Shown one piece after another: positions 61,212 to 64,000 of a stretch of 64,000 nucleotides of DNA. The stretch spans positions 1 to 64,000 of the forward strand of contig NZ_JAHCDK010000012.1 in assembly GCF_018413465.1 (NCBI RefSeq). Reading direction: 5' to 3'. This DNA comes from Flavobacterium sp. CYK-55 (GTDB taxonomy: Bacteria; Bacteroidota; Bacteroidia; Flavobacteriales; Flavobacteriaceae). The notes under the pieces were generated by a model. The model saw only the letters and a list, made by a program, of their open reading frames with translations, had not been told where the DNA came from and made no database searches. Made by a program: the position numbers and the translations under genes. The number at the start of each line of letters is the position of its first letter. Within the stretch, counting starts at the first letter, position 1.

Positions 61212-62621
61212 ATGAAAATAGAACAAATATACACCGGCTGTATTGCGCAAGCGGCCTATTACCTTGAAAGCAATGGCGAAGCTGCTATTTTTGATCCGCT
61301 CAGAGAAGTCGGGCCTTATATTGAAAAAGCTTCGGCTGATAACGCTCAAATCAAATACATTTTTGAAACCCATTTTCACGCTGATTTTGTTTCGGGTCAT
61401 TTAGATTTGGCGCAAAAAACAGGCGCAACTATCGTGTACGGACCGACGGCTCAACCGGGTTTTGAAGCTTTGATTGCCACTGACGGACAAGAATTTAAAG
61501 TGGGCCATTATACCATTCGCGCCATCCACACACCGGGTCATACACTCGAGAGCACTTGTTATTTGCTCCTAGATGAGAAGCATAAAATGCACGGCATCAT
61601 TACCGGCGACACCCTGTTTATTGGCGATGTGGGCCGACCTGATTTGGCGCAAGCCTTGACCGAAGAACTCACCCAAGAAAAATTGGCCAGTTATTTATTT
61701 GATTCGCTCAGAAATAAAATCATGCCTTTGCCCGATGATTTGATTGTTTATCCGAGTCACGGTGCCGGAAGCGCCTGCGGCAAAAACATGAGCAAAGAAA
61801 CCACTGATACATTGGGCAACCAAAAGAAAACCAATTACGCTTTGCGCGCTGATATGACCCGAGCAGAATTTACCCAAGAACTACTAGATGGTTTGGGTTT
61901 GCCTCCGGCTTATTTTCCGCAGAACGTAATGCTCAATATTAAGGGCTATGCATCGCTTGATCAAGTGATGAGTCAAGCCAATAAAGCGCTCGATGCCAAA
62001 ACTTTTGAAGCCATGGCGCAAGACGATGTGGTGATTTTAGATGTTCGTCACGAAAATGACTTTGTTCAAAAACATATTCCGGGTTCTATTTTTATCGGTA
62101 TTCAAGGCAATTTTGCTCCGTGGGTGGGCGCTTTGATCATGAATGTCAATCAGCCTTTGTTACTGGTGATTCCCGAAGGTCGCGAGCAAGAAACCATTAC
62201 GCGTTTGGCCCGCGTAGGCTTTGATCATGCCTTGGGCTATCTCAAAGGCGGCATTGAAGCTTGGGAAGCGGCTGGTTTTGAAACCGACTCTATTGAATCA
62301 ATTAGCCCCGAAGCTTTTGCTGCTCAATATTCAAAAGATTTGATTGTTGTGGATGCGCGTAAACCCGGAGAATATGCAGGCGAACATGTGGCTGATGCTT
62401 TGAATATTCCCTTAGACACAGTCAATACACATATGTCAGAAGTTCCGCAAGACAAAACCTTTTATGTGCATTGCCAAGGCGGATATCGCTCGGTGATTAT
62501 GGCATCGATTTTAAAAGCGCGCGGTTACCACAATATGATTAATGTTGAAAAAGGATTTGTCGGCATTAAAAATACGGCTGTTCCGGTAACCGATTTTGTT
62601 TGTCCATCACAAAAAAAATAA
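61212..62621 (+). CDS. MBL-fold/double-rhodanese protein, second copy
   Basis: 469 aa from the ATG at 61212 (MKIEQIYTGC, as in the first copy at 44438); the frame extends 20 codons upstream. Same three domains: MBL with HFHADFVSGH and GDTLFIGDVGRPD, a first rhodanese without catalytic Cys (VIPEGREQ in that place), and a second rhodanese with C421 (HCQGGYRS). Roughly two thirds of residues agree with the first copy, so this is an older duplication, and both remain intact. Located directly after sqr; likely oxidises or transfers the persulfide made by it. Confidence 0.9.
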   Translation: MKIEQIYTGCIAQAAYYLESNGEAAIFDPLREVGPYIEKASADNAQIKYIFETHFHADFVSGHLDLAQKTGATIVYGPTAQPGFEALIATDGQEFKVGHYTIRAIHTPGHTLESTCYLLLDEKHKMHGIITGDTLFIGDVGRPDLAQALTEELTQEKLASYLFDSLRNKIMPLPDDLIVYPSHGAGSACGKNMSKETTDTLGNQKKTNYALRADMTRAEFTQELLDGLGLPPAYFPQNVMLNIKGYASLDQVMSQANKALDAKTFEAMAQDDVVILDVRHENDFVQKHIPGSIFIGIQGNFAPWVGALIMNVNQPLLLVIPEGREQETITRLARVGFDHALGYLKGGIEAWEAAGFETDSIESISPEAFAAQYSKDLIVVDARKPGEYAGEHVADALNIPLDTVNTHMSEVPQDKTFYVHCQGGYRSVIMASILKARGYHNMINVEKGFVGIKNTAVPVTDFVCPSQKK

Positions 62622-62678
62622 ACTCAACTATAACAAAAATTTAAGGCCGAAAAATCGGATGCATCGCATTATTTTGAA

Positions 62679-62686
62679 TACTTTTG
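62679..62686 (+). promoter_or_regulatory. -7 box of the TlpA-like gene
   Basis: TACTTTTG, a full match to TAnnTTTG, 24 nt before the ATG at 62710. No convincing TTG at -33. Confidence 0.55.
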
Positions 62687-62709
62687 CGGGCAAATCAAAA
62701 AATAATTTC

Positions 62710-63852
62710 ATGAGAAAAATCCTTGTATTAGCCTCTGCTCTAGCTGTTTTGGCTTCTTGTAAAAAAACCGGTGACACTGAGTATATCGTAAGCGGAAACG
62801 TCAAAGGAATTGCCGATGGTAAAATGGTAATGTTGCAAACCCAAGATGAAACGGGCATGCTTAAATCAGTAGATACAGTAAAAGTTCAAAAAGAAAAATT
62901 TGTTTTTGAGGGCAAAGCCGTTGAACCAGAAATGTATTTGGTTCAGGTAGAAGGCGTGATGGGCAAAATTCCGTTTATTCTTGAAGAAGGCGAAATTGAG
63001 ATGACCATTGACAAAGACAGTTTGCCACTGAGCAAAATCAAAGGAAGCTATAACAACGACGAACTCAATGCATATAAAGCCAAAGGTTGGGAAGTTCAGA
63101 AAAAGATGATCAAGTTTCAGCAAGACAATATGGCAAAGATGGAATTGGCGCAAAAAACCAAAGACATGGCTACCATTGAAGCTTTGCAAAAAGAATACAC
63201 CAAATTTCAAGAAGATTTCATCAAACAAAACGATGCGTATGTAAGCAGCCATCCGAAAGCGTTTATTTCAGCTTTGATTATTGAAGGCATGTTTAACCAA
63301 GGCGCACCGGATATCAAAAAAATCAAAGGCTATTACGACCAACTCGATGAATCAGTAAAAAACACCAAACACGGTAAAAAAATCAAAAAACAATTGGATG
63401 AGTTAGGCAAACCAGTGGCTGCCGTCAAAGAACTCAAAGCCGGTGATATGGCTCCTGATTTTTCAGCACCTGATGCGGCCGGAAAAACGGTTTCACTCAA
63501 ACAAAGTATGGGCAAAATTACCATTGTTGATTTTTGGGCTTCTTGGTGTAATCCGTGCCGTGCTGAGAATCCGAACATGGTAGCCTTATACAAAGAATTC
63601 CACGGTAAAGGTTTGAACATCATCAGTGTTTCGTTAGACAGCGATGCAGCCAAATGGAAAGGCGCTATTGCCAAAGACGGACTTACTTGGACACAGGTTT
63701 CAAACCTCAAAGAAATGGAAGATCCGATTGCCGATGCTTATGGCGTAAAACTCATTCCAACTACTTTTGTATTGGATGCCAGCGGAAAAATCTTAGCGCG
63801 TGATTTGCGTGGAGCTGAGCTTAAAGAAAAAGTAAAATCACTTTTAAAATAA
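62710..63852 (+). CDS. TlpA-like thioredoxin lipoprotein with DUF4369 domain
   Basis: 380 aa from the ATG at 62710, which opens the lipoprotein signal MRKILVLASALAVLASC; the longer frame from 62596 has none. An N-terminal DUF4369 beta-domain (about 22-130, YIVSGNVKGIADGKMVMLQT), a helical linker (about 130-230), then an AhpC/TSA-TlpA thioredoxin domain (245-380) with W-C280-N-P-C283 and the proline loop IPTTFVLD. Membrane-attached thiol-disulfide oxidoreductase facing the periplasm; could reduce disulfides or persulfides. Own promoter and terminator. The family is common in Bacteroidota. Confidence 0.9.
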   Translation: MRKILVLASALAVLASCKKTGDTEYIVSGNVKGIADGKMVMLQTQDETGMLKSVDTVKVQKEKFVFEGKAVEPEMYLVQVEGVMGKIPFILEEGEIEMTIDKDSLPLSKIKGSYNNDELNAYKAKGWEVQKKMIKFQQDNMAKMELAQKTKDMATIEALQKEYTKFQEDFIKQNDAYVSSHPKAFISALIIEGMFNQGAPDIKKIKGYYDQLDESVKNTKHGKKIKKQLDELGKPVAAVKELKAGDMAPDFSAPDAAGKTVSLKQSMGKITIVDFWASWCNPCRAENPNMVALYKEFHGKGLNIISVSLDSDAAKWKGAIAKDGLTWTQVSNLKEMEDPIADAYGVKLIPTTFVLDASGKILARDLRGAELKEKVKSLLK

Positions 63853-63873
63853 GAAAGTAAAACATTTGATAGA

Positions 63874-63898
63874 AAATCTCCTTCGGGGGATTTTTTTA
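63874..63898 (+). terminator. Terminator of the TlpA-like gene
   Basis: AAATCTCC-TTCG-GGGGATTT stem (one T-G pair) with a TTCG tetraloop and T run. Confidence 0.9.
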
Positions 63899-63953
63899 TT
63901 TGACTTAGGCTCAACCATTTAAAAATTAGTTCGTACAATAGCGCAAATTAAGT

Positions 63954-63983
63954 TTGCAAACACCAAAACAGTTTCTATATTTG
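63954..63983 (+). promoter_or_regulatory. Strong promoter at the right edge
   Basis: TTG-N19-TATATTTG, the ideal Bacteroidota promoter, 17 bp before the end of the window. The gene it drives lies outside. Confidence 0.7.
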
Positions 63984-64000
63984 CACGCGCTTGAACGCAC

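Noticed and set aside
62866..63252. 128-aa minus-strand ORF
   Set aside because: Antisense to the TlpA-like gene; Phe/Leu-rich shadow of a Lys/Glu-rich coding strand.
1..64000. tRNA or rRNA genes
   Set aside because: No GGTTCRANYCC arm with a matching acceptor stem and no rRNA-like stretch noticed; the ideal promoter at the right edge may drive one outside the window.

Overview
This 64 kb window comes from the chromosome of a Bacteroidota bacterium, most likely a Flavobacteriaceae member. Three things support this. At least five proteins end in type IX secretion (T9SS) type A sorting domains (PNP start, GVY/GLYLV ending). Promoters match the Bacteroidota form TTG-N19/20-TAnnTTTG. Families such as DUF6266, a CusA-TolC fusion and flavobacterial-style lipoproteins are present. 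I see no rRNA, tRNA, integrase, transposase or CRISPR array.

Region 1 (1-11 kb) is a defence island: a MntA/HepT nucleotidyltransferase-HEPN toxin-antitoxin pair, a type I restriction system whose methylase and specificity subunits are fused, and a two-gene operon of an AvcD-like P-loop/cytidine deaminase with an AbiH protein. Region 2 (11-19 kb) holds a secreted GH16 glycanase, a DUF6266 protein, a decayed AAA/DUF4143 ATPase and an RCC1-repeat lipoprotein. Region 3 (19.3-25.4 kb) is an eight-gene TetR-controlled operon with three DinB-fold proteins, a thiolase, a GNAT, a ketopantoate-reductase-like enzyme and an SMP-30-like secreted protein. Region 4 (25.4-27.1 kb) is a second MntA/HepT cassette between 261-bp direct repeats. 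Region 5 (27-44 kb) is mostly secreted or surface proteins, plus a chitosanase, a probable structured ncRNA and a chimeric pseudogene built from two neighbouring T9SS genes.

Region 6 (41.9-63.9 kb) is a coherent sulfide-detoxification and efflux block: a Crp/Fnr regulator, TauE/SafE exporter, MBL-rhodanese proteins, rhodanese, thioredoxin, a CusA-TolC fusion with CusB, a second RND pump with TolC and adaptor, sulfide:quinone oxidoreductase and a TlpA-like thioredoxin. Four promoters here carry a 6-4-6 palindrome of Crp type, each with its centre exactly 29.5 bp before the -7 box, so the local Crp/Fnr protein probably controls them together.

Intergenic DNA is unusually repeat-rich: heptamers TAATTCN, octamers CTGAGNNN, GC-rich degenerate units, a 116-bp element with long terminal inverted repeats in four copies, a 198-bp tandem repeat and a 10-bp tandem array. 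A separate double-palindrome element occurs four times, each exactly 25 bp before a -7-like box: upstream of a zinc-ribbon gene, the GH16 gene, the ncRNA and the chitosanase gene. This points to a second, undescribed regulon.
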